Below, one piece after another: positions 26,201 to 41,200 of a stretch of DNA of 64,000 nucleotides. The stretch lies in contig JACAXG010000060.1 of assembly GCA_018881555.1 (NCBI GenBank), positions 4,898,001 through 4,962,000 on the forward strand, read 5' to 3'. Position 1 is the stretch's first letter. Each line of letters begins with the position of its first letter. The position numbers and the translations under genes were made by a program. Origin of the DNA: Amblyornis subalaris (lineage: Eukaryota > Chordata > Aves > Passeriformes > Ptilonorhynchidae). Under the pieces are notes generated by a model. It was given only the letters and a program-made list of their open reading frames with translations, ran no database searches and was not told the origin of the DNA.

Positions 26201-29200
26201 TTGCATAAAGTTGCAATACCAGCTGACAGCACTAGAAATCTTCTCATAGAAAAGAAAAATTGCTGTTAAAACAAACACAATCAGTTGCTGTGAAACATTC
26301 TAAATTATAACTCTACTACTTCACGTAAAATGACACCCCACAAAATCCTCATCAGTTAAATACAGAGAAAATATTCAGTTTCTCCCAATTATAAGTTTTG
26401 CTGATGTGTAGGTAATCACACAGCAATTTACCTCACAGAGAAATCTCTGTTCTTTGCAGGTGTTACTGACTCAGAATAATTCTCTGGAGGCTTCACGCTG
26501 AGNTTTAATTTTCAACAAATTTGTGGATAAACTGGCAAGACTGAGACAGCTTTAGCTTGATTGTAATGAATAATTCACTCTTATTGGGCTAAATACAGAA
26601 AGGGAAAGACTAGTCTCTTATGGGAGCCTAATGCTTCTTGCTATGGTTTATATGCTTCAGTTTCTTCTTCTGCAGCTGCCTGTCCTATGTGAATTTGACA
26701 GCCTACATAAATAGTAATTTGTTGTTGAAGGGTGGAAGTTGAAACCACATGGAGTTAACATGGAGGTTCAGAAACGTAGACTCTAGTGTTTGCTTTAAGG
26801 ATAGTTTTACCCAGAGTAAACCTTAGACCAACAAATACATGCAATAAATGACAGGAATACACAAACACCTCGTTTCAGCTATAATATAAAGGAAATAAAA
26901 GAATCATGATTATGCATTATATATCTCATATGTACACATCTCTCTATACATATAACTACTTTTAGGACTGAGAATGGATTTTTGAAGTTAAATCTGTGGG
27001 GAGGTTTTCCATAAACCTTCTAAAATATGCACCCAAGTGCCTTGGAGCTCCCTCCTTGGTTGATAATGATCTACTACTGTCAGTTGGAAGATTATTTTTT
27101 ACAGTCCATCTGAAGTCATGGTTAGAAGAGCATTTAGTTAATTTCTGTAAAACTGGGAATACAATACATAAGATTAACCACCTTAAAAGGGATTTTACAT
27201 TAATCTTCCTGCAAGAGAGGAAACTGTCTTGAGTCAGTCACTTAAGTTATTAAAGGCATGACAACTTCCAATTAGCAAATCTGAAGCTTCTTTTTTATTC
27301 TTTATTTACTAATATGAACATCAAGCTTAGAAGTGCACTCAAATACAAAGACCACTGAAATACCTCTTAAGATTGTAAGTTTTTGATCTGCCAAAAATCA
27401 GAACAATAGGAACTATTCATGCTTCATTTGCACATTTGACTTTACTGAAAACAGTGTTATACAGAAGAAAAGAATTTAACAAAATTTTTTAGTGCTACTG
27501 GGAGAACAGAAAATACAACAAAAATATTTTTGCTTGGACATTTATTTTATACATGCATATAGGTACAGTTCATGAGTTTATTNCTGTTGATCCGTATGAA
27601 CCACAAATTTTTGTTTGTCTAGACATGCTAAGGGGCCTCCTAATTTTTTGGAGGACTTCCTGAGCTCTTCCTGACTCCCTTTCCAAAAAACCCCACCCTT
27701 CAAAGGATGAGCCTGGGAAGTGAAATTTTTAACTCTGCTGATGACTAAAAATCATGGTCTCAACAGAGTCAGTGCCTTTATAGTTTTATATAACAGATGG
27801 ACTTGATGACCTTAGAGGTCTTTTCCAGTCTTAAAAATNCTCTGATTCCATGATTCTATGGCTCATCGCAGTTTTTACCTCACTGCAGCTTCTGGTAACT
27901 TCTCACAGACAAAAACTATCTACCTCTTAGTATATATCCCAGAATGCCTGAGAACATTATTATCTCTCCTTGTTAACATCCCTCAGGTATTATTTTTTTT
28001 TAATAATTTTATTTTACTTTTTCTCTTAAATATTCATAGCATTTAAAAGAATTAAGTTAAGCTCAGAGCCAAATTCTCCTTCACATGTGCTTACCCAAAT
28101 TTCAAAAATAATGAAATAGAATAGAATGGATATTAGCTTTAGGGGAGCTACAGAGCCATTGCTCTGTAGCCCTAGATTTCTATGTGTAACAGGAAAGAAG
28201 TATTATTTCTCAAGAAGTACAGGAAGCAGATCTCAATTCTTAACATATATTTAACTTTATTTTTGTTACTATTTTAAAATTATCTTTCTGTTCTAATTTC
28301 AAGGGACACACACATACACTAAAGAGTTAACAAAAGATGCTCTCCCAAGGCCCTACCCTTCAATCCTAGGCATTCATATCATACCAAAGTGCATTGAGGG
28401 GGATTTGTTGAACTTGAGCCTGCTGAAATGAGGTGTCTCACCCATACCAGTTATTTAAGCCCAGTATAAAGGAANCCATTCAGAATGCATTCATCCCAGC
28501 TACCTGAGGTTTTTTTCCTCAGAATAGAATAGAATCTCCTTTAAAATGTTTCTCTTCTTCTCTATTAACCGAGGAAGCCCAGAAAGATAACTTACACTCC
28601 CAAGTGGTGTTAAACTGCTTGCGATNAATTCTAGACGTATCTGTTTTATAAATAGATTTCGTTTCAAAGTACTCTGTTATTCTTCAGGTAAATGTGGAGA
28701 AAAGGGATAATATTCATAGCAGAAACACAAGACCCTATGAGCAGTTTTTGCAGGCAACTGAATGACAAAGTTAGACTAGGGCATTTGTTGATAGGAAAAA
28801 CAGTTCATTGCATTTATTTCAGTTCCTGTAATACTATTGCTAAACAAGAAAAGGAGAATCAGAACATCAAAGCATAAGACAGGCAATGTGAAATGGCTAA
28901 CTTCTGATTACCACTTTTTAGTCTGGATTTCCCTCCATGAGAGTTTGAAAGGCTTTTGAGAAGCAAATTTCTTGCTGCTAACAGCTCANAGATGTCACTG
29001 TGACAATAGGCAGCGACGAACCAGTTGGAACACTGTAATCCTTTCAGAGGCCATCCATCCAAAAATCAAACTGAACTTGAGAAAGTCTTTGGACCTTATT
29101 TGCCAATCTTAAACATTCTCTTGTAGACATTTACCTTTCTAGTTTTGACTGGGAACATGAAAAAGGTCTAAAATTCAGATAAGGAGTCTTGCCTCTTTGC

Positions 29201-32200
29201 TGCTTAACTGAACGCTAGGCAATTGATGTTTTTCTTAGGCAGCCAATAGCTACACAACATCTACTTCACTTTTGGAGGCCAAAGACATCGCAGTATGTCG
29301 AGAAGGATCTGACATTCTGAGAATTTAGGTTCAGTCTGTGCCAGTGCAAGCTTGTAGCCTTTAGAGGCTCATCACCTCAGATTGAGCACGACCTGCAGTG
29401 CAGCCGTGTGGGTCCAGCTCCAGTGGAAGAAACACAATGCATTTGACTGAAGTGTTGGCACAGTGACAGAAGTCAATCTGCCCACTGATTACAACACAGA
29501 GAGAAGAGTTTAAAAATTAGAAAGGGGACCAAAAATGTGTAAGAGAAAAGCAACTAGATCTGATTTTCAAAAGGTTATACTTCTTCTTTACCTACCATAT
29601 TTCATGACTGCCTGGACCTGAGATATACAGCTGGTACTTCTGACTGCAGTAACACTTTCAACAATAGCTTATTAAATATTTTGGAATCCAGTTTTATATA
29701 GTATGACAGGCATCTGAATCTCCACATTATTACTCTGAGAGTCTTAACAAATAGCAATCAATACTGCTTAGAGAGTAAAAATGCAGTTATTTTTAGTAGA
29801 CATTTATTACTTCCTGTTCACTTGTATTTTCATCATGTTGTTATGTCTCCTCTCAGGAGAGGGGTATGAAAGAAAACATATTTAATTACCTCCATTTAAA
29901 TATCCATTAAAAAGGAAAAGCTATTACAAAAAATGTATGTTGTTGCAATTATGGAAGTGACCTCAGAAATAAGGTGCATAATTCTGGTCTCCTGATAGAA
30001 CAATTGAACTACGGGGACTTGACTTAGTCAGGATGTTTTTTACATTACTTAATTAATCTAAGCAGCCTGCTTCTTGGAAACACTCATGAAAAACAGCCTT
30101 TTCTACAAAATTATGTTGATTTTAACTTTTCTGGATATCTCCAACTGAGACTTTTACCATTGGAAGCATAAGCTGAAAATCCCAAAAGCATCCACTCTCA
30201 TCTAAAGCCACAAAAAAGGTCTTTATTCAGACACTAAGAACCAATGTCATTAAATCAGGCAAAGGAAATTCAGAGCTGTCAGGCCAACAGCACACATTCC
30301 TATTAGAGCAATTTTCAAAGAGTCCCTGTGCACAGAGTGGTACCTTCATGCTGGTCTGTTCTTACACAATCATAACATGGGATGGATTAAGAGGGAAGGC
30401 CAGCACTCTTTAAAGATACCTTTCAATGTCTCAAAGAGACCATTATATACATGATGGATTTTTTCAAATACACCTTTGAAACACTGCACATTTGCTGTTT
30501 TGGAGATTGTTTTCTTTTGTTTAAAAAAAACCCAAACAAATATAGATGGTACAGAGCATCCCCAACCTGTGGCACACAAATGGAGTGTTCCACAGGTGCA
30601 GTGGCTTTGTGTCTCTCGAATCTGGAAATAAAAGCAGTGACAGAACCACCAAATGCAAAGCTAAGTCACTGCTACCAGGGCCCAAAGTATATTGTTGGAT
30701 GGTAAAGGATGNGATTGAAAAAAAAGATGGGGAAGGGAGGAGCAGAAAGGAGGCAGAATATCTAGCTATATTGCAAGCAGTCATATAAAATACNAGAGTC
30801 TTTATCCTTGCTTTATTTTGCATATACACATATCTACGAGTACTGAATTTGCATGAAGAGACAAATTTTCATCAGTTTTAACTGATTATTTTTTTTTTCC
30901 CTCCCTTCCATAACGGGCAAGTGACAGATTTAGAAATTGGATTTCCAACACAGAGGGGAGCTAGAATTAATGGCAGGCAGGCATGGCTATTTCTTGGAAC
31001 ATTAACTACATACTGAATTTTAACTCAGAATGGATTTTTACAGCAGTGAGTAAAAGAGGTTTATAAAATGGAAATCCTGGAAGTAACTGAAGTGAAACAA
31101 GAGTCAGCAAGTACCACTAAAACATTACTTGAACACTGTGGAATGAAACAGTCCTTGGAAACCTGGCATCACAAAAATCTCCCTTTCACTTTATGCAGTT
31201 TTTAATTTGGGATCTGCAGTTGTATTACCTTCCTGGACACTTTANATTAAACGTGATAGATTTCCTCTGCAAATACCATTTCAAATCTTCCTGGCTCATC
31301 CTTTGCTAAATAAAAAAGCTATAAGATGACTAATATAAAAAACATAAATACAGTCTTACAATTGCTCAGTCTGAAACTTTTACAAGGTATGATATTGTGC
31401 AAGAATTAAATGCTGCTAGTACCTGTTGAAGGAGNTGGGCATACAGATCGAATAGGCCCATGATTTAATAATTAGATGCTATTTATTGAAATTAATGACG
31501 ATGGTCCACTCCTAATTCACCATTACCCAGCCCACTTCTCCAGGGTTGACAGAGATCTCTGTAGCTACAGCAGGTTCTCAAAACAACTTTCTTTGCAAAT
31601 AGATCTCTATTTGGAACAGATCCCCCAAGTCAAATATAGTACCGTGTACCTCATTAAACCACAATAAAGTAATGTTCAAGTAATGATGAGCTTGATTTAA
31701 TCCCACAAAAAAAGCAGGGCAATTGAGAGTTAACCATGCCACCCTTAATTTGCAATTTACAGTAAGCACTGAGGAAATGAACACATCCCACTTGGTAGCA
31801 GAGATCCTGCAATGACAGAAGTACAATGGAGCAAATTAAGGATGGAGATTAATGTAATTATGGTTCTAAAGTGTCTGCCAGGAAGGATGCAATGCAGCTG
31901 ACTTCATGTAAAACAGTTTACAGTGTGCGGTTTGATTACAAAGTGCCTTGGGTCATTTTACACCAGGGAGATCCAATTCCATGACAATACTCCATTAAGG
32001 ATTATGAGGACAGTTTCCTTACTGGACCACTACACTGTGTGCTAGTTTCATTGTGTACAGTGTGGTCTGTTTCCCTCGTGTGCTGCCTGTCCAGCATTTG
32101 GTCATGTACTCAGCTAAGAATATCCTGCAGCCATGCCAAGGCCTGGATTTCCTTGCATCTGTGCAGAAGCCCACCTTGTCAACTTCAGCAGATGTCATGA

Positions 32201-35200
32201 AGTTTAATGCTAACCAGGTTCTGCAGAATCAACTGACTCTTGGTATTAACAGGTAATATCTGAAAGGGCTGAGGAGAGAGGTTACTGAAATGTGAAAACC
32301 AGCTCAGGCTTACTGACTGTGGTACTTGAGAGGAAACAAAGAGATAGAGAAATACCCTATCGTATCTCTCCAGACGTCAGGCGTGGTCTGCAAAAAAACA
32401 TGACCCCATTTTATACACAGGCTGACTTGACATGGCATGCTGCAAGACTGAGCATGTGTACACAGTTACGGGAGTGTGTGTGTACAATTTCTGGAGCAGG
32501 CCATGGAATCTCATTTGTCAACAACACAGCAACAGAAACACACGAGAGAGGTTCTCAGGTGTCTTACTCTGTGCTGCTGAGTGAATGACGAGAGATGGAA
32601 ATGACATCNCATTATATCTTTGTGCCCTGCGTATTGCAGGGGATAGGGGAAAATACAATCTCAGTGTACAACAGCAGCACCCCAAATGCTCACACCCAGC
32701 AAAACTGAGTCCCTCTTGGGCATGTATACCAGCCTGATTTCCAGCCACGCATTTTGAAACAGGGCTTGCCTATTGGTGAATGGAACTGAAATAGTGATTC
32801 TGATTATAACTCATACACCCACATTTCCATTCTAACTCTACTGTGAATAATTCTTTGGTATAAATATGCATATTCTAATGTTAGTTTAGTAAACAGTGGT
32901 CATTTTCCATTACAAGTGAACGAATTTTTAAAAAACTCTTATTCAAAAATAGATGCCCATGCTCTATACCTGGAGATACTCAATACTGCAAATTCCAACA
33001 GAAACAGACTTTCAGTCCATGAACTTCACATGACTAAACTAAACAAGCTCTATGCAGATGGCTATAAAAGGGTTCACATCCTAGATTGTCAAAAGTCAAT
33101 AGGTGGTCTACTGCTGGTTAAAATGAGGAGGCAAAACAGAAGGAAATGACCAGAAAAAAAACAAACAGTTAAACCTTTAAAAATGTCTAGGATTAGATGA
33201 AGAAATTCAATGTGTATGTGTGGATTACAAGGACAAGACAAACAGTTAAAACCCATCCATTTCTATCAACTGATATAAGCACATTCACGGAGAATTTTAA
33301 AACAAGGTTCAATTATGTGTGCCATCACAAACACTGCAGCTTAAACCAGAACAATTTCTTTGTGGAAAGGACATGAATATATTGTAAGAGCAGTGAAAGC
33401 AGGAGAAAAGCATGGAAATTGGAGAGAACCAGGTAGAAAATCAAGGGAGAGAACAGAGGCATGGAAAACAGTGGAGAAAAAAGATGCTTGAAGTTTCAAG
33501 TGAACTCAGCCTATGCTCTGACACAGACATCTCCAACAGCACTGACAGAATATTAATCTTCCTCCCCCATTCTCCTCCAAACAAAACTGTGGTTCACTGA
33601 GATAGCTGTGGTGTTCACATGAACTGGCTTCTGGTGGTTTTGTTTTCTCTGCGTCTGCCAAAGCCATGTGGATAACATGGCTGAATCTCTGCATCTTTAG
33701 CTGCATTTGCAGGGACAGAGGGGTTTTATATCTTCCTATTGCTTCTGGCGCTCTGGGTATGCGACCTCACGAAGTAGCTGTCTTTTAGCCCAGCCAGGAA
33801 ACAACAATTCCATCATGTGGAAATAGTCAGGAGTGGGTAGTTTATATTTTACTCTGGTGCAAAATGAGCTTTTTAATGCTTTTTCTTTTCTTAAGAACAA
33901 AACACCCTATCCCATCTTGGCCAAATAGCTTGGTGATGAGGGCACACAGCTGAGATGGAGGAGACTGATGTTCAACTCCCTGATCCAATCCAGACAGAGC
34001 AGGGAGTTGAAACCTGGCTTGCTGTTATCCCAGTGGAATACCCTAATCTCTGACACTAGAGAGTTAGGTTCAATTCCCTACTCTGTCTGGTTTGGATCAA
34101 GGATTTGAACCTAGGTTCTTTCCTCTTCAGCTGAGTACTCTAATCATCAAGCTATTGTGTGTCCACAGAAGGGTTCCTTTTGCTGTGAGCAAACTCTCAG
34201 AACAAAGAGAGTGTCAGAAACCACTCCTATTGCTACATTAAAACATTTTCTTCAGATGAGTAACAATAGCATCAGAACTGGACAGCATGTTCTTTAAGTC
34301 AGGGCTTAATCCTGTATGGCACATAGAAATGCAACCAGTATCTTCCAAAAAGCGTGTCAACTGAGTGCTCTCACTAGATCAAATGAATTCATGAGCTTAA
34401 AGAAAAGCATGAGCTTAAAGAAAAGCATGAGCTTAAAGAAAAGCATGAGCTTCAGTGCTTTGCTGGATAAAGGCCACTGCACTTTAAGCACTGAAGAGTC
34501 GAATTCTCAGTAAAAAAAGGTTTTTTGCCTTGCGTGTTTTGTTGTTGAGGCTTTTTGTCTTACCAAACAACAGAGTTGTGGGAACTGATGCTTAAGCAGC
34601 ACTTGATCATTCTGCCATACTATAAGCCACTGCTTAAATTTTTTTTAAAATTTTTTTTCAGCAGTGCAAATACAAAAGAGAAGCCTGTTGTTTGATACAG
34701 AAATTCATTAAGTCTGTTGGATTTTATTTTCTAACTTTTCTATTTAAAACTGAGTATTTAAGCTTCTCTGTTATTCAATATAAATGTTTCACTTGGGAGA
34801 CAATGCAACTTCCAGTGGGATAAAGTTGAATTCAGAGCACAGTGGAAAAAATAGGGCAGCTGGAGGGAATCAAACATTCAGAAGTCATGGCAAAGAGTGA
34901 AAAGAAAAAAAAAAGGAAAGATTATTTATACGGGCAACAAAAAGCATAGGGTACTTCAGTGGTTCTATCTCAACCTGACAGTTATATTTCCATTCAAAAC
35001 ACAGAGCACATACTTCATTTCTGTCACTTTTTTCATTTTCATGAGAAAGGTTTCATTCAATTGTCTAAATTTATAATAGAAAGGGAACTTAAGATTCTCA
35101 CACAGTACCTTCAAAAACATCACCAAAATTTATGCTTAATGACTCAACTTGGTAAAGCACCTANGCTCATCTGTAATACCAAGTGTATCTTGGGTTTTTC

Positions 35201-38200
35201 TGATGGAGCAGAATCAATTTGATCAATGAATTTCAGGGATGTTTAAAGCTAGAAACATCTATGAAGATAAGGGGAAAGGATGTGAGTTCCAAATTCAAAT
35301 TTTACAATCCTTTTTTAGTCACTTTTAGTTAATCTGTTTTTTGGTTTTTCTGCATGAAAAGGATCACTTTTCATCTCTCAAGTATTTGAGAGATTCCATT
35401 AATGTCACTGATATGTTTGTAAATGGTTACCAGGAAACAATGGAAAAGAATATAAATGCCTGGCTATCAAAGCACATTTTAAGAATAAATTACCCTTCTT
35501 TTATGACAGGCATTTATCTGTTGACTCTACCAAAAATATAGAATAAGTATAGAATGTCCTCACTTTATCTATCCTGTATTACAGTGTTCTGTTTTAATCT
35601 GTAAACAGAGATAAATCACTAGGAAGAAAACTTGGGCTTGGGGAATTAGTCTTTTGCTGTTGAAGTACAAATTTTGGGTTGGCTACAAGAAAATTAACCC
35701 AATTAATTCCTACCTATCTCCAAATTACAAATGTTACTAAGGGAAAGTGCTGAAGCTAAACATGTGAGAGAGAAAACAAATCTGTGAGAGGAAACTTGAC
35801 TTGAGCCTGTGACCAGGGTATGAATACTTCCTTTAATATAAAATTCATTTGTAAACAAATACTTTTTTAAAAAAATTTTTTCCTTCCTCAATGTTAGGTC
35901 TGAAAACAGGCCAACCTATGAGTTCCATGTAAGACACGAGGCATACAAGGTACCCTTCTCTTTCCGCACAGTTGAACTCCTGAAATTCATTGTAGAAGAA
36001 GGAAAAACGTGAGCATCAAGACACACACTGTACCCCACAATGAGCTCACCTTCTGTATATCACCTGTATCATTACAGTTAGAGTAAGACCCAGTGGATCT
36101 AACCTGGCTTTTCTTTCACCCCCCTCCAGACAACCAAATTTGATTTCAAATGAGGAGTCCAGGTTTAATAGACTCATTCAGGCAATAGTTTTATGATAAG
36201 AAATGCATGCCTCTCCTTTCCTATTAAACCAGAGTTTTCTGACCTGCTTCCCAGGGCAACTTTTCTTGGGCAGATTGTAAAGAATCAGAGCAGTGTATAT
36301 CTGTTCACATTCCTCCTTCCCTCGCTGCCTTCCACACGAAGTGACTATCAAGTGAAGCCTGTCTGCAAGATGCCCCACAGCCAGATATGAACGAGAGCTA
36401 GCAACAACAAAGCATTCACCCAAACGCTTAGCTAGGCCTCCAAGCTTAAATCTCAAGCAGCTAAGGAATTTGACAAAACAAGGTTTCACTGTAGAATAAA
36501 CCATACAGTTTTCACTCTCCCAGAAGAATCCTGCTTTCCCAAATAACCCTAGTTTAACCAAGCCACCTGCCTATGTCAGGGAAATTAATGAACTTCAAAA
36601 GTAAAAACAACTCACGGTGAACAGCAAGCNCTGTTTTTCTAAACATCGGAAATGCCAGCACCATAGCAGCGTGCCTTCTTTTTCACCAAGCCATACATAG
36701 AACTGTAAATTAAAGTGTGATTCCTGGACCTTACATGTCCAGCCACTGCACTGCACATTAATCTCTTTCCTCCATTCAGTTGCCAAGTTTGCAGTAACAC
36801 TGTGTGACGCATGCCTGGAACCATGAGCTTGGCTCCCAGAAAACTGTGCACCCTGTTAATACAGGGGTCAAAATACCTGTCTTAAGAAATTAATTTTTTA
36901 TAGGAACTTCAAGTAAGTGATTTTTTCTGTAATCCCTATTGGATTAATCTTTTTCTATTGACAGTTGCACCTAGAGAACAAAATGATACGTGTAAATCCT
37001 GGACAGCTCATAGAATTAATGAAATGGACTTATTGTAAACATGTGAGACACAGATGTTGTGGCTCTGTTTGCCTTCAATTTTTTAATCAAGAAGGAGGAA
37101 CAAGGAAAAAAGAGACACAGCAGACAAAGGATGAAATTGGCATTGTATCAAAGAAAGTGGACAGTCAAAACAGAAAACATGATTGCAAACAGTTCATAAC
37201 AGGTTGGCATTTTAGTGTACAAAAAAAAAATTAACTTAGCCCAGCCTGCAATAGGAAAGCGTCAAAGCTTCAAGCAAAAATTAGTAAAACTTCAAGGAAT
37301 TCAGAGGACAAATTACTTTTATATAAAAGAGACTAGCTTCCTTTGATTCAGTAAGAACCAGACTAAGTTCAGTCAGAGAATCATAATTCCTTTCAAAATT
37401 TGACACTAGCTTGTATACCTAATATTAATTATTTTTATCCATGACTTTGGTTCAAACTGATATGGTAATGTCAATGACACCTAGAGCACGAACTCCTTGT
37501 AGGTTCTGTTTATGAAGTTTAGATGACCCCAACCTCTACAACCCAGCTGGTGTCCTAATTATGCTGAACTATGTTTTGCACAAAGCTGATAGGAGAACTT
37601 GTATCCAGCTAAACTACTAAGGAGGAAGGGAGATATTTACCAAAAGCTGCTAATTAACTGTGTCTTGGTTTGCCAGCTGTAAAAAAACTCATATTGTATA
37701 AAGAAAGTAGTCCTTTGATACACATACACAGAATAAGATGCATCACTCACATTTTTTCAGAAGCAATCTTCCTGCTTTTCTAAGAAAAAAGGTGCCGAGA
37801 CACAGTTGTAAGGGCTGTAAAATTACATTTTCTCTCATGCTTAAGTACACTCCAATTTGTTAAAAGATCAGCATGAGAAATCTGAAAGATAAGTGCACAG
37901 AGCAGAGACAATTTCTAGTGCTGTACACAGTAACCCACACTCAGTAGTTTTAAGACGCATGAAATCATTGATAAATAGAGAGTGTGGATATGCTCAAGCA
38001 GTCACATCACACATGCAGTGAATCCAACATCGCCTGAGGCTGTTGAGCTCACCAACACAGCATAGAGTAACTCTTCTCCCTTGGAAGAATGTGTCACACA
38101 ACAAGCTCTAGGTGAAAAATACAGGCACATACATGTCCCTACAGCAGAAGTGGGCTGATAAGAGTAGTTCATCCCACTTCTGGTAGGGGAATAGTTCAAA

Positions 38201-41200
38201 ACCCCTGCTAAGTCTCACCAACAGGGAAATATAAAAAGGGCTCATTCATCACATCTCGCCCCCAGCCCAGACTCATGCCTGCACAAGCTGGCCTCTGCCA
38301 AGTGTGGAAGCAGCTGAGAGTCTCAGCACATGCCAGCACAGTGGTGCACACAGATGGTGTCAGCCCAGCTTCACATCCCGTAGCCCCACTAGCGTCTGGG
38401 GTTTGAGCTGTCTCGCTCCAGAGCAGGAGGGCAGAGGCAGAGAAATGAATCTCCACTCAAATGTCTGGAGAGCAGAGGACATGACATCTTCACTCCAGGT
38501 ACACAGCATCCCTCCCCAGGATGTCAGTATTTGCAAGAGATATCTGGATTAAAATACTGACACTGCTTGAAACCTTCTAACAACACTTGCTACTGAATCT
38601 CACTTATTTCTTGCCCTCTGTGAAATATAAAGCAATAAAATACTAATATCAGAGTGCTCTTTATTGAGCTCGCTGTAGGGATTGGTAGGTATCCTGTCCT
38701 AGTTATCCATTTCCTTTGTACCATTTTAAANCCTAACAGAACTCATCAGAGTGAGATTATATTCAATTCAAAGCAATGACTTAGAAGCAGAATTTGAACA
38801 ACCATTTTAGAGATTAAATAAAATAAAAACCTTCTTTAGAGCAAGTGCAAAGCATACAATTACAAAGCTACTTTCAAGAACTTATCTATAAAATCATCTA
38901 GATGATATCAACTATTGGAAGTATTGGCATAATATGTATTTTTTCATTATTATTCTTACTACAATGACATTTAACTGATTTTAAATTTCTCACAGCAAAA
39001 TCACTGTTTTCTTGTAGTTGCATAGTACAGTCAACTTGAGTGAGGCCAAGTAAAATTGTAATTTCTTTCTTTAAGATATGTCACAGCAATTCATTACAAA
39101 CAGCAGAGATAGGATACAGCTCACAGAGTGGGTTTGGTTCATTTCAAAACATAAGAAAACTACTGAGAATATATGCAATATATTTGTAAGTGGAACCTGT
39201 TTATGATTCTTTCCTAGGAGGGTGAGTTGAGAGGCATAAGAGTATCTCTGTGTGTGTACGTACATGTTAGTGTAAACACAGATTTAAATTTAGGGCTATG
39301 TTGGCTATCATATAAACATTTTTAACCTATGTAAATCAGAAACACATTATTCCTGTGTGATGAAATTACAAGCAAACAACACCCCAAACAAGCACCAGTA
39401 GAAACTATACTCCAATGCACCTTCCTAAACCCCGTACCAGTACATGTTACTTGGGGAAAAAAGAATCCAAAATTCTCATGTATAAATATTTTAGAGAGTT
39501 TTAAAACATTTTATTAGGAATATTTTTGCATCCTTCCAGCTCTTTCTTTGATTGTGTGAATTCAGCTATACAGATCTCAGAGGGAGATAAAAATTCTAAC
39601 TGATAAAATTCTTCTCTAAATTAAACTCCAAATTAACTTTCTGCATTCAAAGCCTAAAGGACCAAGTACCAGATATATAAAAAACCTTTCAAGGGTAGAA
39701 ATATGTGCTAAATATCCTAATTGAAAACCGGCAATCTTTTATTTTCAGTGGTTCAGAGATATTGTTTTATTACTATTTTAATATTACTTCTCTGAACTGA
39801 AATTACAGTATGGAAATCTACAGCATATATGAAAGAGTAACTCTTTTTAGCCACTGGTGATTATATTTACATGCACCCATGTACACATAGGTACACAACT
39901 AATGGAGATCTTTATTATGCTTTCCTGCTTGCAATGTTGAAAATGAGAGGGACACAGTGATAATAGCAAGTGAGACTGTAGAACCAAATGCCAAATGCAA
40001 TTTATCCCTAGCTGTCTATTCTTTTCACCTTCAGATGTATAGTAGATAAATACAGCTAACTACATAGTTGAATATGCCAGTCAACAGCTATTCCTAGATT
40101 CTGCTTTTCTCTTCAGTGAGCCAGGTAAATTTTCCAAACTCTACATTTATTTTCTGTGAACAAATCTGCTCAGCTCTAGTAAATATTTTCCATTACAACT
40201 GTGGATGGCCTACAAAGCCTAGGAACTCGTTGCTTATCAGTACTTTTTCCCATCATAAAGTTCAGGGCACAGAAGGGTCTGTAGTGAGGAAGCAGTCATA
40301 ATAAAAGCTGATGAATATTCACTCTGTTTCTTAAATGAATTTGATTCAATAACCTTTGCTTTACATTTAAATCTGTTCCAAAGCTAATTTCAAGTTGGAT
40401 CACTACCAGCAAATCTGGATTATGTACTCAAAGAACCGAAAATTCAGACTTGTAGGGAGCATTCTATAACTCTCCAGTTAGGGAACAGGAGTAATACCCT
40501 GGGACTGAAAAACCCTGACTTTGCACTGGTTCTGTGTGCCTGTGCCTCATTTAACAATCAGAGACTACATAGCACATAGAAGATCAAGGGTTATGGAACA
40601 ACCTAAACCTTCATCCTACATACACTTATGCCTGGGCTTAACTTTACAACCACATGTAAAAGTTTCTTTGATTTTAAAGGAACTAATCACAAGAAGAATG
40701 TGAGTAAGTGTTTGCANGATCACGGTTCAGCAGGTCATGATTTGTATTTTAGGAATATTTACAATGAGTTGCTTGTGGATTACTAACAGAGAAAGAGGCT
40801 TTACCGGAAAACATTTTTAGATAGCAAACAAATTCAAGAATTTCACAAATGTAAAGGGCAAAATTTGTGACTAATTTATTTCCCAAAATTATTCATGGAT
40901 TTTTGCCATATAGTAACATCAGGAATCTATGAACAGTAGCACTACTGCTGAGCTGTAGAGAAGCAAATTTCTGAACCTTGTCGAGCATTCTGAATCCTTC
41001 GAAAGAATTCCCAGATGTTTGTATGAAGTCATTTCATTTGTTTCTTGAGGGCTCTCAGTTCCGGATGCCTATAAGCTGTATTTAACCAGGGAGTAACATC
41101 ATATATTTGAAAAATACTGAGATAGTCTCATGTATACTGTCATCCTTGTGAAGAAGAATATTTATTCTACATCTCTTCACTGATTGCATTCTCTGCTGCC

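Noticed and set aside
33924..34156. Functional tRNA genes at the B-box-like words
   Set aside because: No complete cloverleaf, acceptor stem or anticodon arm can be assembled around any of the B-box-like words; they read as tRNA-derived repeat.
36178..36561. 127-codon open frame on the minus strand inside the large intron
   Set aside because: No recognisable domain or splice context; typical chance ORF for this length of intron.
40500..40565. Possible ancient SINE-like text (TGTGCCTCATTTAACAATC)
   Set aside because: Only a short resemblance to a common SINE motif; not enough for annotation.
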